Shown one piece after another: positions 51,519 to 63,890 of a stretch of DNA of 64,000 bases (its first letter is position 1; the number at the start of each line of letters is the position of its first letter). The notes beneath the pieces were generated by a model, which was given only the letters and a program-made list of their open reading frames with translations, was not told the DNA's origin and ran no database searches. Position numbers and translations under genes: made by a program. Origin of the DNA: Ascaris suum (lineage: Eukaryota; Nematoda; Chromadorea; Rhabditida; Ascarididae); contig CM024173.1 in assembly GCA_013433145.1 (NCBI GenBank), positions 1,144,601-1,208,600 of the forward strand. Reading direction: 5' to 3'.

Positions 51519-54442
51519 ATCCTACTAATCATTTTTTTTTTGTTTTCGTGCCTCTACTATTTGAATAATCAGGAAAACGCAGCAGGCGTTTATTTACAGT
51601 GACAGATGAAGTTTGAATCAAAGCTGAGCTTGCGTCATGATCCTTTCTTAGAGTATAGCAGTTTACATTTTGGTGCGACATTCCATATGCGAAATTTTCG
51701 AGAAAAAAAATTTGCATATCGTTTAGTTCGAACCGTATGTAGTCGCAATCGTCTGTTTGTATGTAATATCTGCTTTTCAAGCTTATGGATTATGCGTGAA
51801 AAAAAAAACATTTAATTAATATGTTGCTCTACGCAGTGAAACGAATTCGTTTAAATTCGAAGTGAATTCGTAATTTGCCAATTTGAATTGATGCTATATT
51901 TATCTTCATGAAATGGAAATTATAAATTATCTTTTTTTTTTCTCAAGTGATCAATTTTTCAATACGTCGATCATTGCGATGGGATTATTCTCAAATTAAT
52001 TATCTAATTTCTTGTCATTTTATATTCTGTTGGTGCAATTGACATAAGCATAGCATATTATAAGGATGGTCAATTAATTGTATTTGTATTATAATTGTAA
52101 CTGTTTATGCATTTTATTATTATCGTTCGGCAATTGAGTAGTACTCAGAAAAGTTGTGACTATAAAATACGATCGTTTATGAGTCGTTTACTTTCGTTGG
52201 AGCACTGAATGTTTCAATTCCGAACGTCATTAGTGCCTCAAGTAATAGTGCAAGATTCGACAATCCAGGTGCAAATTAGGACTACCAATTTTCGATTTAT
52301 TCGGTGATTACTCAATTTTAGTTTGTTCGGTAGGAACCCAATTTTGGTTTGTTCTGCCCTTGTTACCTTCGCAATTTTTTTTCTCTCATTTATCAAATCT
52401 GATCGGTTTACTAGAGGCTTCATCATTATTATTGAAATTATTTATACTTATTTCATATATACTCTAAGGCCACACTGAGATTTTAACCCTATAAAGTCTT
52501 CGGAAATTGAACTAGAGGAAATCAAAGCATTGAAGGAGGATAACTCGAGAGATTTCGCAAAGTGGCGCTCTTAGCCTTGAAATGTATATCTTCTCAAGAT
52601 TATGTGTATCGCCTTTCAGCTGTTGCACATATTCCCTACGGTATTTTCACTTCCCCATTCTCATTAAGAACTTGTGTTGATCCCCGAAAAATTTGGTCCC
52701 GGAAAATCTGAAAATTCGAGCAGTTGGGGGGGGGGGGGGGGGGGGAGGGAGGGAAAGGGAGGAGGTGGGAGGCGAATTAGATCGGGAACGTAAGACTGTG
52801 ACAGCCCTACGAAGTTCGAGGTCCCAATTGCTACGTAAAGTTTCTTTTTTTCTTTGCACTGTTACGATTTCAAATTTCCCAATGATGTCAAACATTACGA
52901 GGACCATACTTAGGTTTTGAAGAATCAATTCATTCGCTTTATGGGCTATTTGATTCGCAATCAGTGGCAATTCGATTATTTCTGAAGATCCTCAGATTCC
53001 TGTGGGAAAAGTTAATCTGTTGAGCGTGTATCGGGGAGCTTTTTTTTTCGCCCAATATTTTCTTAATTAATTTCGCTCTTAGGTTGAAATCATTGGAAAC
53101 ATATATATCTTTAATGAAGTTTTCTTCACCTATAAAATGAAACAAGATGAGTTTAATTGCTTTATTTTCAATAGGTGATAATTGCGAGCATATCTCTATG
53201 TTCGCCTTATTTCGTAATTTGCATGTGCAATTTTCCGCCTACAACTATCCTATTTAATCAAGCAGTTCTTATTGGACTTTATGGTTTTTTTTCTCTTGTG
53301 CATGTCATAGAAATTCTACAGATTTATTTTTATGGATTTCTTTTATAGTAATTTGCTATTTCCTAATTCTAAATTATCGCTTTTATTTTACTTAATTCTC
53401 TATTTCATTATTTATCCTCTCGAAAATCGATAAAATTAAGAATTGCCCTGTTCTGTTAGTGCTTCTCATTCGATTGGAAGGTCCTTATGATGTCGTCATT
53501 GAAATTTTTCATTGTATTATAAATAATAGCACACCTATAATTACATCTTTAGTCATTTTATGAAATATTTCACTTACCTCTCAGGTAAGGCATTGAAAAA
53601 TGAAATTCGCTAAATATGATGATCGTTAATCATGCGATTGTAAAATTTTATTTGCTCATTGAGCGCGCATATGGTTGTTTTGTTTTATATGTTTAGATTA
53701 TCGTCATTTATAATTCCCATATTATTTAGTTCACATATAGGACAACTCTACGCGAGCACATCATTGATCACTGCTATTTTTCTTTCTTTCTTTTTTTTCG
53801 TTAAACTGATGTTCTCTATAGTGGATTCACTTCTTGAATTATCAGAGAGAGATGTACTACTTCAGCTATTACTAACTTTTTCCTCATTTTTATGAAGTTA
53901 GCATGATGTTATAGAGGTTCTTTTTTATATAGCTTTCATCATATATTTATAAAGGCGTAATTTTTATTTTATTTTCTTGATCGGATATTTTTGCTTGAAA
54001 CGATTGATTGAAATGAAAAAAATTTTCCTTTATCATCGAAAATAAAACATTGGGTATTTTGGTGTTGTGTTCATGGCTTTAATAACTGAATTATTAATGG
54101 GGAGAGGGGGAGGGGTGCTATATATTTCAATATCGTCGGAAGGGTCTAATAGTCGTATCGAAGAGGAATGCTTTCGTTCCGTGTTATTTTCCTCGGGCCG
54201 ATGTCCGACAAATTTTTTTTTTTAAATCAGCTTTTAAATAGTGATCACATTGAAGAATTGAGAACAATTTCTCATTAATCCTCTCATTTCCTTTTAGAGC
54301 AAAAGTTTTAGCACCAATAGATAACGACTGTCGAATTTGCTTCATTATCAAAATCTCATCTTGAATTCTTCGCCATATCCCTAAAATTCTTGAGAGAAGA
54401 AATCATATGCATTCCATTCAACGTTTATTATCATCTTCTTGT
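51519..54442. other. intergenic stretch between CCM2 and the membrane-protein gene
   Basis: It carries a 20-base G run and several low-complexity frames. A hydrophobic frame at 53659-53895 follows GTTTAG but lacks a donor. No supported gene. Confidence 0.4.
52726..52745 (+). repeat. poly-G run
   Basis: Twenty consecutive G continuing into GGGA purine repeats to about 52770. Confidence 0.95.
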
Positions 54443-54574
54443 ATGAAAATTTTTCCACATTTAGCACTTAGTATCGCTCGTGTCTGTATCTTACTCAACC
54501 TAAGTTGCATTATCTTCCGTTCTTTCTCCCTCTCTTCCAATATCAATTCTTATAGTGCTTCTCGGCGGCTGATT
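54443..54574 (+). CDS. possible first exon of the membrane-protein gene
   Basis: An ATG opens a 44-codon frame that starts MKIFPHLALSIARVCILLNL, a basic-flanked hydrophobic segment of the kind found at a first TM. Possible donors within it leave phase 1 or 0; the stop at 54575 means splicing must occur earlier. The link to 55711 is not demonstrated. Confidence 0.25.
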
Positions 54575-54747
54575 TAACCTGTTGTAACGTCTTTTATACG
54601 TTCTTTTATTATAAGATACGTGTTGCGGAGACTATATTTTTAACGTCGAAAAGCAAGGATGATCAATATGAAAATATCGTTTCGAAAATTATGTAAATTT
54701 TTGAAAAAAAAAACATTGAAAAAATATTTTATTACAGTAGCATTCCA

Positions 54748-54758
54748 CCCCCCCCCCC
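54748..54758 (+). repeat. poly-C run
   Basis: Eleven consecutive C, followed by CTCC. Confidence 0.9.
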
Positions 54759-55710
54759 TCCTCCCTTATATTTTTGCCAATAATGGAATATTCGACAATT
54801 ATTTTTCGAATTTATCATAGCATCGATTAATGTTTTTAGCCGATATATAAACGCGTTTTTTTTTCTTTTTTTTGCGTAGTATGTGTGACTGGTTTTATAT
54901 GCGCATTCTGATCGGCCAAAATTATGGTTTCAGTCCGCAGAGCCTTATATGCTTTTGCTTGCGCTAAATAAGGGACTATAGAATCCGTTTTGCTTTTGCT
55001 CACAACCGCTCTCCTTCTCCCTCCCACCCCTCCATTCTTCTCCACAGCGCTGAATCAATGTTGAATTTCCTCCCCGAATTTGCTGTTTGAGGTTTTACTT
55101 CTTCGTTCTAGCATCATTTGTATTTATGTAAACGATTACGATACGTACAACGAATGTTAGTTGATATGATAATGAGTCACAGTGCATTTTATTATCAGAG
55201 TTTTCAACCGTTCATTGATATAACTTCTAAGTACCTTCGCTATGATTTGCTCTAAAACGTCGTGCAAGGCGCTATTGTTTAACTGTCACTTTCACATTCA
55301 CGAATAATATATATACATGCTGCTCATTTTGTTTGAGATATTAGTAAAACTCATGAAACTTGTTGCTGTATGATAGCGATCAAGGTTTTTCCAAGTTCTT
55401 TGCCTATAAGATTCTTCAAGTTCCACATTGGAAGTATTCTCGTTATGTTTGATTTTTTTTTAGCACCGCTTGATCGAATAATGCGTTTATCTATTCGTTG
55501 TTGGGTAATTCTTCAAAAGTGAATACTTCCTTTTGTACAGTGAAAACTTGAATATTTTCAGCTAGATGTCATCACTCAAAATTCGAGTAGAATATGATGA
55601 TATTTTATAAGGTTATTCAATGAAGCTTTCATCGCCTATTGCCAATCAATTTTAGAATAGAGCCATCCTATATTTTCATCACTATTTGGTTTCCGATATC
55701 ACATTTCCAG

Positions 55711-55766
55711 GGAGTATCCAAAAAGGTTTCTGCCGTATTGCTTTTCGCAAAATTTGTTTGGCTTAT
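55711..55766 (+). CDS. membrane-protein gene, exon with TM segment
   Basis: An ACATTTCCAG acceptor and a CTTAT|GTAAGC donor bound 56 nt, phase 0 in and 2 out. GVSKKVSAVLLFAKFVWL is a basic-then-hydrophobic segment, likely the start of a TM helix. The split codon joins in phase with the next exon at 55936. Confidence 0.5.
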
Positions 55767-55935
55767 GTAAGCTTAATTATACTACCAAGCTTAAAATCTT
55801 TAAACTAGACACATTGAAATAGCGCTGGTTTAATTTTGGACTTAATTTTTCCTAATAAATTCCGCTTTTTCGATTGATTTGATTCTCTGTCATAAAATTC
55901 GACTCTTCCGACATCCCAGCGCCGAAATATTTCAG

Positions 55936-56071
55936 CTTGCCTATCTCCATAGCTGACGTGCCGATCAGTGTCAGTTTGCCCAAAAATGTTACACTAGAAA
56001 CAATGTTCTACATAGTTTCCAGTTTTATGTTGCACGAATCTGGAATCTGGAATCTGTTTCCGGTTGATATG
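55936..56071 (+). CDS. membrane-protein gene, exon with extracellular loop and TM
   Basis: After an ATATTTCAG acceptor (phase 2 in) the frame reads LPISIADVPISVSLPKNVTL with a possible NVT glycosylation site. It continues ETMFYIVSSFMLHESGIWNL, a probable TM segment. The 3' boundary is uncertain: GTTAAT (56072) and GTTGAT (56063) are weak phase-0 donors, and the frame stays open to a TAA at 56125. Confidence 0.42.
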
Positions 56072-58778
56072 GTTAATGCACGCATTCCTTCAGCTTTTAA
56101 GCTGCCATTGAATCCTTTCGATTAATTCACTATTGCTACTCTTACCGATCAAATTTCAGTTCTAGCTGTGCGAATTTTTTAGCTCCTTGCTCTTGTTCAT
56201 GCTCATATACTCATATATTTTACTCATATTCATACTTTTGTATGTTTTTCATACATATACTCATATTCATACTCATATACGTTTTGTATGTTTTTTTTTC
56301 CATTTTAACGCGTTTAAATTAATAAATAAATTTTCGATGAAATAAAAAAATTTACAATAAACTTTCGATTTTCAATTTACAACAATAAACTTTCAATTAA
56401 AAGCAATTTTAAATTTCTCATATTTCCTCAAATGCGAATTCATCAACGTTTAAGATGAAAATCCGATTGTGGGCGAATTATTCTGTTTTGTGCGAATATT
56501 TATTTTTATTTAGGCAACTTTTGATTTCTATTGTCCAATTTTCATCAAATTTTTATATGCTGTAATCATCAATTTCATTTCCAAATTATTTGTGCATTTC
56601 AAAATTATGTGCATTTATGGATCGTTGTTTATGATGTCATATTGCATTTATGGATCGTACTAGCACATTGGCTATTGAATAGGTTCACTATAAAAGTTTC
56701 ATTTCCGGTTATGATGTCTTTCGATCATCTCATTGCAAATTGTCTTCATTCTTGTGTTCATACTTTCAAAGTCTTTAAATTCTCCCGATATTTATCCTAT
56801 ATATGCTTTGAAATATTAGAAATCCATTTTATTTGAATCTTTTCCGATTGCTGTGCAAAATTTCCACCTTTCATTGGAATTTCACCTAGAATTTGTTCGT
56901 CGTTCATAATATTCATCCGTATGAATTTTGTTGTTCGCGTATTTTTCGTTCCTCAGTTTTTTTTTTCAAATAATTTACCTCCTTTGATTACATTTTTCTT
57001 TTTTATTTAATATTCATTATACGTTATTTCTTTTCGCATTAATTAGATATAGGTATATTTCTATTCAATTCCCATGTGAATGCTTTCCTCACTCATTTAA
57101 AACACTTAAATATTTCCATATTTGCTTAGTGGTGTATTAGACAAATGAAGTGATATCTCTTCTTTTTAATTTCGAGTCGATTTTTGATCCAATTTTCAGG
57201 TGAATTGAATCTAATTTTATTGTTCTTCCATTTTTTTTTAAATTTTTATATGCTTATCTTATAGAAATAATATTCTCCTTTGTTTATTTCATTCTTGGAA
57301 ACGCAATGCAATGCTTGCAAAGAGAGATTCTTTTATAGGATTGCATTGTTGCTTAATATGCAATGACGGTGGAATTTCTTCTTTCCTCTCTCTGTGTATT
57401 CTCACTACACCAAAACTTTATTAGGCGTTTTTTAAATATTGCTATTCTGGATCCAATTTGTTCTATAACGCATAAAAATGATCATATTTTTCTGTAATTT
57501 AATTGATGCCATAATCCATGAATGATACCTCTGGCGTTTATTCGAATCGAATCGTTTTTTTAAGGGAGGGGGTGGGGGAGGGAGAGTGGGAAGGAAGGGC
57601 AGTGGGTCAGTGATTTACTTACACGGACAAAAAAAGTAAAGAACAAACAGGAAAATAGCTCAGTTTTTTCTTTATATACCTTTTCAAGCTTATTGAATAT
57701 TCATTCATATCATGTAATGACGTTGTTTCGGATTTGCAAAGTGCGCATTTCACCTGTTTTTACCTATGCGTACCTAATGTGCTGCTGTCTGTCTATTCAC
57801 ACAATAATTTCATAGATGAAGCCAAGGCACATCATTTAACGTGTTTATCGTGCATCGTTATTGATAGCTATCAATATTCAACTTGAACCATTAACTTCGA
57901 GAAGAACTTTAGGCACACATTTGAAAGTGATAAAAGTTTGCAAGCATTTTGCACCCAGTCGGATCGCATTTTATACGGATCGGTTGGCAAGAAAAAAAAA
58001 CGCCTCTTCTATAGAAGATTTCAATGAGCGGAGTTAGACTATAGGTCCATTATTGAATCTATTTTATGATTTTTCAACGTTGATGTGATTCTGATTGCGA
58101 AAGCGTATTTCACATGATGCTTTAATTATTACTTCTTGATTATCTTCATGTTAGCTTAATTCTTAATCTTCATGCTCAATATTTTTCGCATTTTTGATAT
58201 TTTCGCATTTCAAGCGAATCCTTTAGCCAAGCTTTTTCACCTATATTTTTCGCACATTCATTTTACCAGCTCATATATCACTCATTTTTCGTCGATTTTT
58301 TCATCAATTAACTCAAAAATTATTCATTTTTCATTGATGAAAATTTTTCCACTCAATGTGTTTAGCCAATATAGACCCAAGCACAAATGTCTAAACGACT
58401 CAGATGGTGTGCATTTGCAAAAATCTTGCAACGAATGCATGAAAATGAAGGCGTTTGGACCATAATTGAAAATATTTTCTTCAATCTTTCATTGGTGCAT
58501 TCTTTCGATCCTCCATTAGTTAAATGTTTTGTTGCCATCAAATGCTTTCAATTTTATTAGCTAAACACATCCGATTTAATGATCACGTTTATGCGTCATA
58601 ATTTGTTTTTATTCTTATGAAATGCGTTGGAATGAGATGTGCTTTCACATACCAATTGCCACTGATATTCGTGCTATGGAGCTATTCCTTTCGTTGAATA
58701 GTTCGCTTAACGCCATTCTCCAGGGATTGCTTTCATCGACGATTGGCAGAATTCCCTTTTACTGCTTACCGCATGTAG
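56072..58778. other. AT-rich stretch, probable intron(s)
   Basis: It contains a run of CATATACTCAT imperfect repeats (56205-56290), a 16-bp duplication TGCATTTATGGATCGT (near 56612 and 56644) and a G-rich tract at 57565-57600. One or more exons of the membrane-protein gene may be hidden here. Confidence 0.35.
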
Positions 58779-58864
58779 CATTTACAAAACTCGTTTTCAA
58801 TTCATCTAGCCTATTTTGTCGTCTTTTCGTTACGTTTACTCTTTACAGCCGTCATCTATTCCAG
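58779..58864 (+). CDS. membrane-protein gene, TM exon
   Basis: In the frame that continues into the next exon, 28 codons end ATTCCAG|GTGTAC, phase 2. IHLAYFVVFSLRLLFTAVIY is a clear TM segment with a single Arg. An in-frame TAG at 58776 limits the 5' end; GCATGTAG or a later AG is the acceptor. Another frame with an ATG at 58622 is open for 83 codons over the same bases but does not continue through the next exon. Confidence 0.42.
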
Positions 58865-59079
58865 GTGTACTAGCCGAGTGGGGTCTCCTGAATAGGAAGG
58901 GAATGATGACTAAAGAGTATCATATAGATCATAATGGCGCTACAGAGAGGGGATACGAAATTGTCATGGAAAACGAACAACTCATGGATTAAACTAGCAT
59001 CCTATCAAATAAAGTAGATCTTCTGCGCTTCATAGAGGGAAAAAACTAAACTTCACCACGATTTTATTTCTCTTCGCAG

Positions 59080-59221
59080 CCAGATTTATATGCTTGTGAA
59101 ATGGACGGTAGACAGGAAGAGAGTAAAGAAAAGGAGGATGCCAATAGCCCAATTCCACGCCCTCACAGAAGGCGCTTTCTTTTCCGATGAGAAAAGTGCG
59201 GAATCAGTTCTCCTAGAAAAG
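59080..59221 (+). CDS. membrane-protein gene, cytosolic-loop exon
   Basis: A TCTTCGCAG acceptor and AAAAG|GTATCC donor enclose one frame open to the donor, phase 2 in and 0 out, 47 codons. QIYMLVKWTVDRKRVKKRRM is strongly basic, followed by FHALTEGAFFSDEKSAESVL. By the positive-inside rule this is a cytosolic loop. A second frame (EEDANSPI-like) stops before the donor. Confidence 0.55.
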
Positions 59222-59647
59222 GTATCCTTTTCTTTCAGTGACTATAATATAAGAAATAAAACGAGCCGTGATGTATTCCACAACATACTCTACAATTGTT
59301 ATTTCCATAATAGTCAAATATTATAAAAATACCACTCATAGTCATCTCTAAGCGTTGCATCAAAAGCAAGAACTTTGTTTGCCTTCTTAATGAGAGCATT
59401 TCCATATCGTTGTTGCATAGAACTTTTTATTTGATCAGAGTGGGAACTTCAACAAGTAGTGCCGACCATGTTAAGGTCCCAGATTTAAGGATGTCTCACA
59501 GATTCGATCATTGATCCACTTCTATGTCTCATTTTTTACAAACGATCTATCAGATTCTCTCCTTTCTCGCCTCAAATATTTTGCTTTTTTTTTTGCTGAT
59601 TGTGCGAAACTGTTCTCTTTCGCTGATATTGTCCAAATTGTTTTCAG

Positions 59648-59725
59648 TTTAGCTTATCAGTGATCGCTTGGGTTAGAATCACATGGGCGATCAGAAAAAC
59701 AGATCATACCGGCTTTACATTAGAG
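59648..59725 (+). CDS. membrane-protein gene, 26-codon exon
   Basis: Textbook splice sites: TTGTTTTCAG and GAG|GTAAAT, phase 0 to 0. FSLSVIAWVRITWAIRKT then DHTGFTLE. An amphipathic/hydrophobic stretch is followed by a short charged turn. Confidence 0.6.
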
Positions 59726-60102
59726 GTAAATCAATTGTATCATCTCCATCTGTCAAATATCTGGTCCCACTTTAAACAGGGGCGTCAGATTTGATGAACA
59801 CATTTCATATATTATTAAAAAAATATCTAACACTTACCTTTAATATGCTGGTATGATGTCTCCCTTATTGCTACGGTCTGTTTGCACATTTGATTTGACT
59901 GTCGTCCGTTCTCCATTGATTATATGTTATGTTTGACCATTACTCAAACACATTCCAGAAATCAAGTCACATATCATCCCGTCAAGGATCAATAGTACTG
60001 AAATGTATTCAAGAACAATTTGCTTATAAATTTTTTATTGCAACGAAGAGATTGCCGCTGATATGTAATTATTCGTATAGGCTGTGAAATTTATTTCTAT
60101 AG

Positions 60103-60279
60103 GATTTAAGACTTGGACATCTAAGCTTCATTACATCTAATAATGATATCGATTTACTTTTTCAAAAACTTTCTTCAGTTTTTCTTTTACCGATTGTCGC
60201 AATCACTCTTTTAACGATTTTAAGCGAGCAACTAGCAAATGCCATTGCAATACTTATGAATATTAGCGATTTTGTGAAC
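60103..60279 (+). CDS. membrane-protein gene, 59-codon TM exon
   Basis: A TTTCTATAG acceptor and AAC|GTAAGA donor, phase 0 to 0. DLRLGHLSFITSNNDIDLLF leads into FLLPIVAITLLTILSEQLAN, a TM helix. A leucine-patterned helix with an internal Asn/Asp turn before a TM is the layout seen before TM5 of gustatory-receptor-like (Gr/GUR) proteins. That family call is tentative; other polytopic families are possible. Confidence 0.6.
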
Positions 60280-60521
60280 GTAAGAAATTCACTAACGGAA
60301 ATGTGCTTGCATATGGCCCATTTATTAACGACAATACAAAAAAAGAAAAGAGTTCATTTATTTTATTCGACGCTAATTAGTTTTGATTATCATGCCTCTC
60401 TATTAAATTTTTTTAATTTCCTTATGATTTTTTTTTCTTTCATTTTATTGATTTTTCTTTGTTGTATTTTTCATTTCGTCTCACTTTGTTTGACATTTGA
60501 TTATTGCTTTCATATCTTCAG

Positions 60522-60732
60522 TTGGCTAGTCTTGTGCACATTGCGTTCGACGTTTTCTTCCTTGTTCATTTTATTTGCCGCTAACAGACTTATGATTCGT
60601 TTTGATTCATTAGCTTGTGGGAAAACTTTTCTAGGCAATGCTGCATTAGGACAAGAATTTTTGAATTCTTATAGTTTTTCAATTGTTTCAAAAATACGAC
60701 TGTTGCTTAACTCTGCTAACGAACCTATATAG
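60522..60732 (+). CDS. membrane-protein gene, penultimate or last exon (frame unresolved)
   Basis: The exon follows CATATCTTCAG. In phase with the canonical donor of the previous exon (phase 0) it reads LASLVHIAFDVFFLVHFICR and stops. The other frame (phase 2 in) stays open for 70 codons, giving a TM (TFSSLFILFAANRL) and then FDSLACGKTFLGNAALGQEF, ending in TAG at 60732. The latter would need a weaker donor AT|GTGCTT in the previous exon. A frameshift or alternative splicing would also explain it. Confidence 0.4.
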
Positions 60733-61993
60733 TTCCTTATCATGGACCAAAGTTTATCGTTGAAGTTCTGAGCCACAGAATCAAGGAAGAAAATCTCAAG
60801 GCTCGATGAACCGAATCTGTGTCTGTCTAATCTCTAGGGTCAAATTTCGCTCCAACAATTACACTGGAACAAAAGTTGTGAGGATTTCAAATTTTTAGCA
60901 ACTTCCCAAAATAAAGGTATCATGTGATCTTCTGAGTAAAAGCACTTCTCATCATACCTCTTGCTAATGAATTTCGTTATAGCTCTTATCAGAATGAAAA
61001 TTTTTAAGTTGGAGTTATCAGGTTTTTTCACAGTAAGGTGATATGAAGAGCATGAAAAAATGACAACAAATGAAAGTTAATCTTTTTAGCTCAGATAATA
61101 GGTCAAGAACAAGACTGACTACAGTACTCAAAAGTAGAGAACATTGCATCGTTAGAATAACGCTAAGTGTTCGTTTAAAGAGCTAATAGTAGTATGTCTT
61201 ATGTTTCGTATGTGCATATATGCGAAGATTACCTGCAGTTTCCTAGCACCTTAATGAAGTAAGTATGCGTCTATACGCGCAGGCTACCTGCAGCTTCCTA
61301 GCAGCTGATTGTAGTATCGAAATTCGCGAATGTTACCGTTAAATAAGTCCCATTCTACAAATATTTATTTTAGAGTCATGGCAGAAGGAAGTTGATAACA
61401 TCTATGGCAGAAGGACGTTGATAAAACTTCAAAGGCGACTGTCTGGCCTATATCAACGAGGAAGTCTATTCCGATAGGCACGTCTCGGATCAGGGGGAGT
61501 CATCTTCTGTATGCATGAGCAATGGTGACATTGAAATAAAATTCATAAAAGAGATGCTGTAGTGTTGTATTGCAATTTGTTGATTGCTCAACATCAAGGC
61601 GTTACGCTTATCTCATTTTCTTTGCTCATCGTTACTCGAATCGGTCGTTAACCAAAGCTAAACTTTGTTACGCTGTTAGGATGTTAGGCTGTCGACACGT
61701 TTTCCTGCCAATCACTAACGATTTTGAGTGTGTACATCGATAGAATTTATAAAACATCGTTAAAAGCTTAGGTTTACTCGGTTGTTCACTTGTGTCCTTG
61801 CCGATTGCGGAAAAAAATTTCAGTGAGAGTTTTCCTGATCGCTGATTGGTCTCATACAACTGCATGTGCCCAGTAATAGAAGCTTAATGATGGTTTACTT
61901 GTCGTAAATAAAGAAAATTAAAATTGGAATATTCAATAATTTAATGTGAAGATTATTATAAGCAATGGATTTCCCCCCATTGAATACTTCCAG

Positions 61994-62024
61994 ACACTAA
62001 AATCAAATAAAGCAATAATGTCAG
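61994..62024 (+). CDS. candidate 31-nt exon containing an ATG
   Basis: ATACTTCCAG and TCAG|GTAAGT are near-perfect splice sites. The only open frame is TLKSNKAIMS plus one base; alternatively it is a 5' UTR exon with ATG TCA G. No downstream partner was identified. Confidence 0.25.
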
Positions 62025-62140
62025 GTAAGTCAGTAATCTGTCTTATGCATGAGTGTTTCATTTTTCGAGTATTGCCTCTCGTTCAACACTATGCTTACTC
62101 ATTTAATTGTGATATTTAGGAAATGAAATATGAATGGATG

Positions 62141-62208
62141 GAAAGATCGGCATTTATATCGTACCATTTTCTAGTGAAAGCATCGGCATTTATATCGTAC
62201 CATTTTTT
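62141..62208 (+). repeat. two tandem copies of a ~35-bp unit
   Basis: ATCGGCATTTATATCGTACC followed by ATTTT occurs twice (62146 and 62182), each preceded by GAAAG. Confidence 0.92.
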
Positions 62209-62594
62209 AAAATCATAATTTCAATGCACATTAGTTTTTTTTTTCTTTTCTTTTCATTGTGCAGTTCATTGCTTTATCGAATATTGTTCCTTTCAAGTCA
62301 TTATTGCTCATTATCTATAGCAAAACATAAATATCTATCTCATTTTCTATTATGAGGCACAATTATTTTACGAATATTTGAGTGTCGATGCGTTCTGAAT
62401 GAATGCCACTGATATGTAAAATTTTATGCTCAATTATTTGTTGATGAAAATATCTCTCTAGAATGTGTTTTTTTTAGAAATTTTTTAAATTTAAAGCTAC
62501 GATAGTGATGTTGACGCAAAGGTGATCAACATAATAAATAAGGTTGCTTATTTGTATGCTAACTTCTTTTGAAAGGCTCGCCTCACTAATCGTA

Positions 62595-62739
62595 GCCAGA
62601 ATGCCTGGTTCGACGAACGCTGTTGTATGCTGATCGGTGGGTAAGGAGATAAGGACTATGAATTCTGTCGAAGCCGGAATATCCGGTTTGATGAACAAAT
62701 AGCTGAACGATGGGTAAGAAGACAGGAGCTATGAATTGT
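62595..62739 (+). repeat. two diverged tandem copies of a ~78-bp unit
   Basis: The segment from GCCAGAATGCCTGGTTCGA to ACTATGAATTCTG is repeated from 62673 (GCCGGAATATCCGGTTTGA to GCTATGAATTG) at roughly 75% identity by eye. Confidence 0.8.
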
Positions 62740-63890
62740 AAGTGGCAATGAAAACACTCAGGAGGATTTGCCACGTTTGATACTATTGAAAATTGAGTTT
62801 AGTTTAAGCGGAAATACTCTAACGAATAAAATTTTTGACACATTATTACAGAATTATTTTGAAGTATTTAATTAACACTGCATGAAGCTGTTGCAAATTA
62901 AGGATCTAGTTTGACTTGCATGAAGGAAAAAGTTTTTGCCTCAATTGCAGAAATGGCGATAAATTTTTCCACAATTTCCTCAATCAATCCATGGCACTCT
63001 CTCAATTTACATTGTTGTTGCATGGAAATTTTCTAGGATGTGCAATTGCGAACGACTGACGTTTCTTGCAGTCACCGATGCAAGATTAAAGTCATTCAAC
63101 AGACGATTGATTTATTGTTATAGGTCGGCTTTCATATATATAATATTGCGGACGATAGGAAAATGATCCAGAGAAGTTGATCTATGTTGATCCTATTAGA
63201 TTTTTTATTGGAAATTCATTTTTATGATCATCTCGAAATGCCTCAAAGATTCGTAAGTATCACCATTGATCTAATAGTCTAGTATTCAGTGGTCATTTTG
63301 ATGGTCATCTCGAAATGCCTCAATGCTAAGTATTGCAGATGTCTTTGATGAAGTTTATTAAGTAATTTTTCAATGTTATCCCGAACTCATGTCCTTTGAA
63401 GAAAAAAAGTGCTTTGTTTTGCTTATTGCAATTCGTCTATTCAAATATCTTTTTGGTCAACGCTAATTTGCGCATTTGAAAGGGTATGCTGCATTGTAAC
63501 ACACTTGAAAGGACGTAAGCGATATCGATGATAATGGAGAGGATAGCTAGATGCCTATATATTTGTCACGTATAAAAGTAATTTTTATTTAGTTCAACGG
63601 CAATATTTGGAAAAGTGCCAACACTAATGCTCCATATCGAAATGTTACTCGAAATTTGCCAACGTTTTTACGTTGAAAATGCGAACTTCTAAATGAATTT
63701 TGTGAAGGCACTCTTATGAGTGCTGCCGCTATTTTTCCTAGTCATATCATTTCGAGAAACTCATTACTCTCTAGAGATATTCGAGTGTAAAGTGATATTT
63801 ATGTGATAATTGGTTCATATTAATGAAAGTAAATACATAGTAAGGCGGGTACATATTGTATTCGTCGCATCCTGATGAAACTTAATTAAT

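Larger units (their letters stand above)
60733..63890. other. intergenic or intronic stretch
   Basis: It contains a short well-spliced exon candidate (61994-62024) and two tandem duplications listed separately. A CTTGCAG acceptor at 63071 opens a 30-codon frame (DARLKSFNRRLIYCYRSAF) with no supported partner. Otherwise nothing was seen. Confidence 0.35.

Noticed and set aside
52647..52970. Antisense ORF with poly-Pro from the G run
   Set aside because: Created by the poly-G tract; no splice or start support.
53659..53895. 78-codon hydrophobic frame considered as an early TM exon of the membrane-protein gene
   Set aside because: The upstream AG is weak, no good donor exists and part of it is a poly-T stretch.
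60256..60732. Longest complex ORF in the window (158 codons) read as a single-exon protein
   Set aside because: Its front is the end of the spliced 60103-60279 exon, its middle is AT-rich intron-like Phe/Leu sequence and its end is the next exon.
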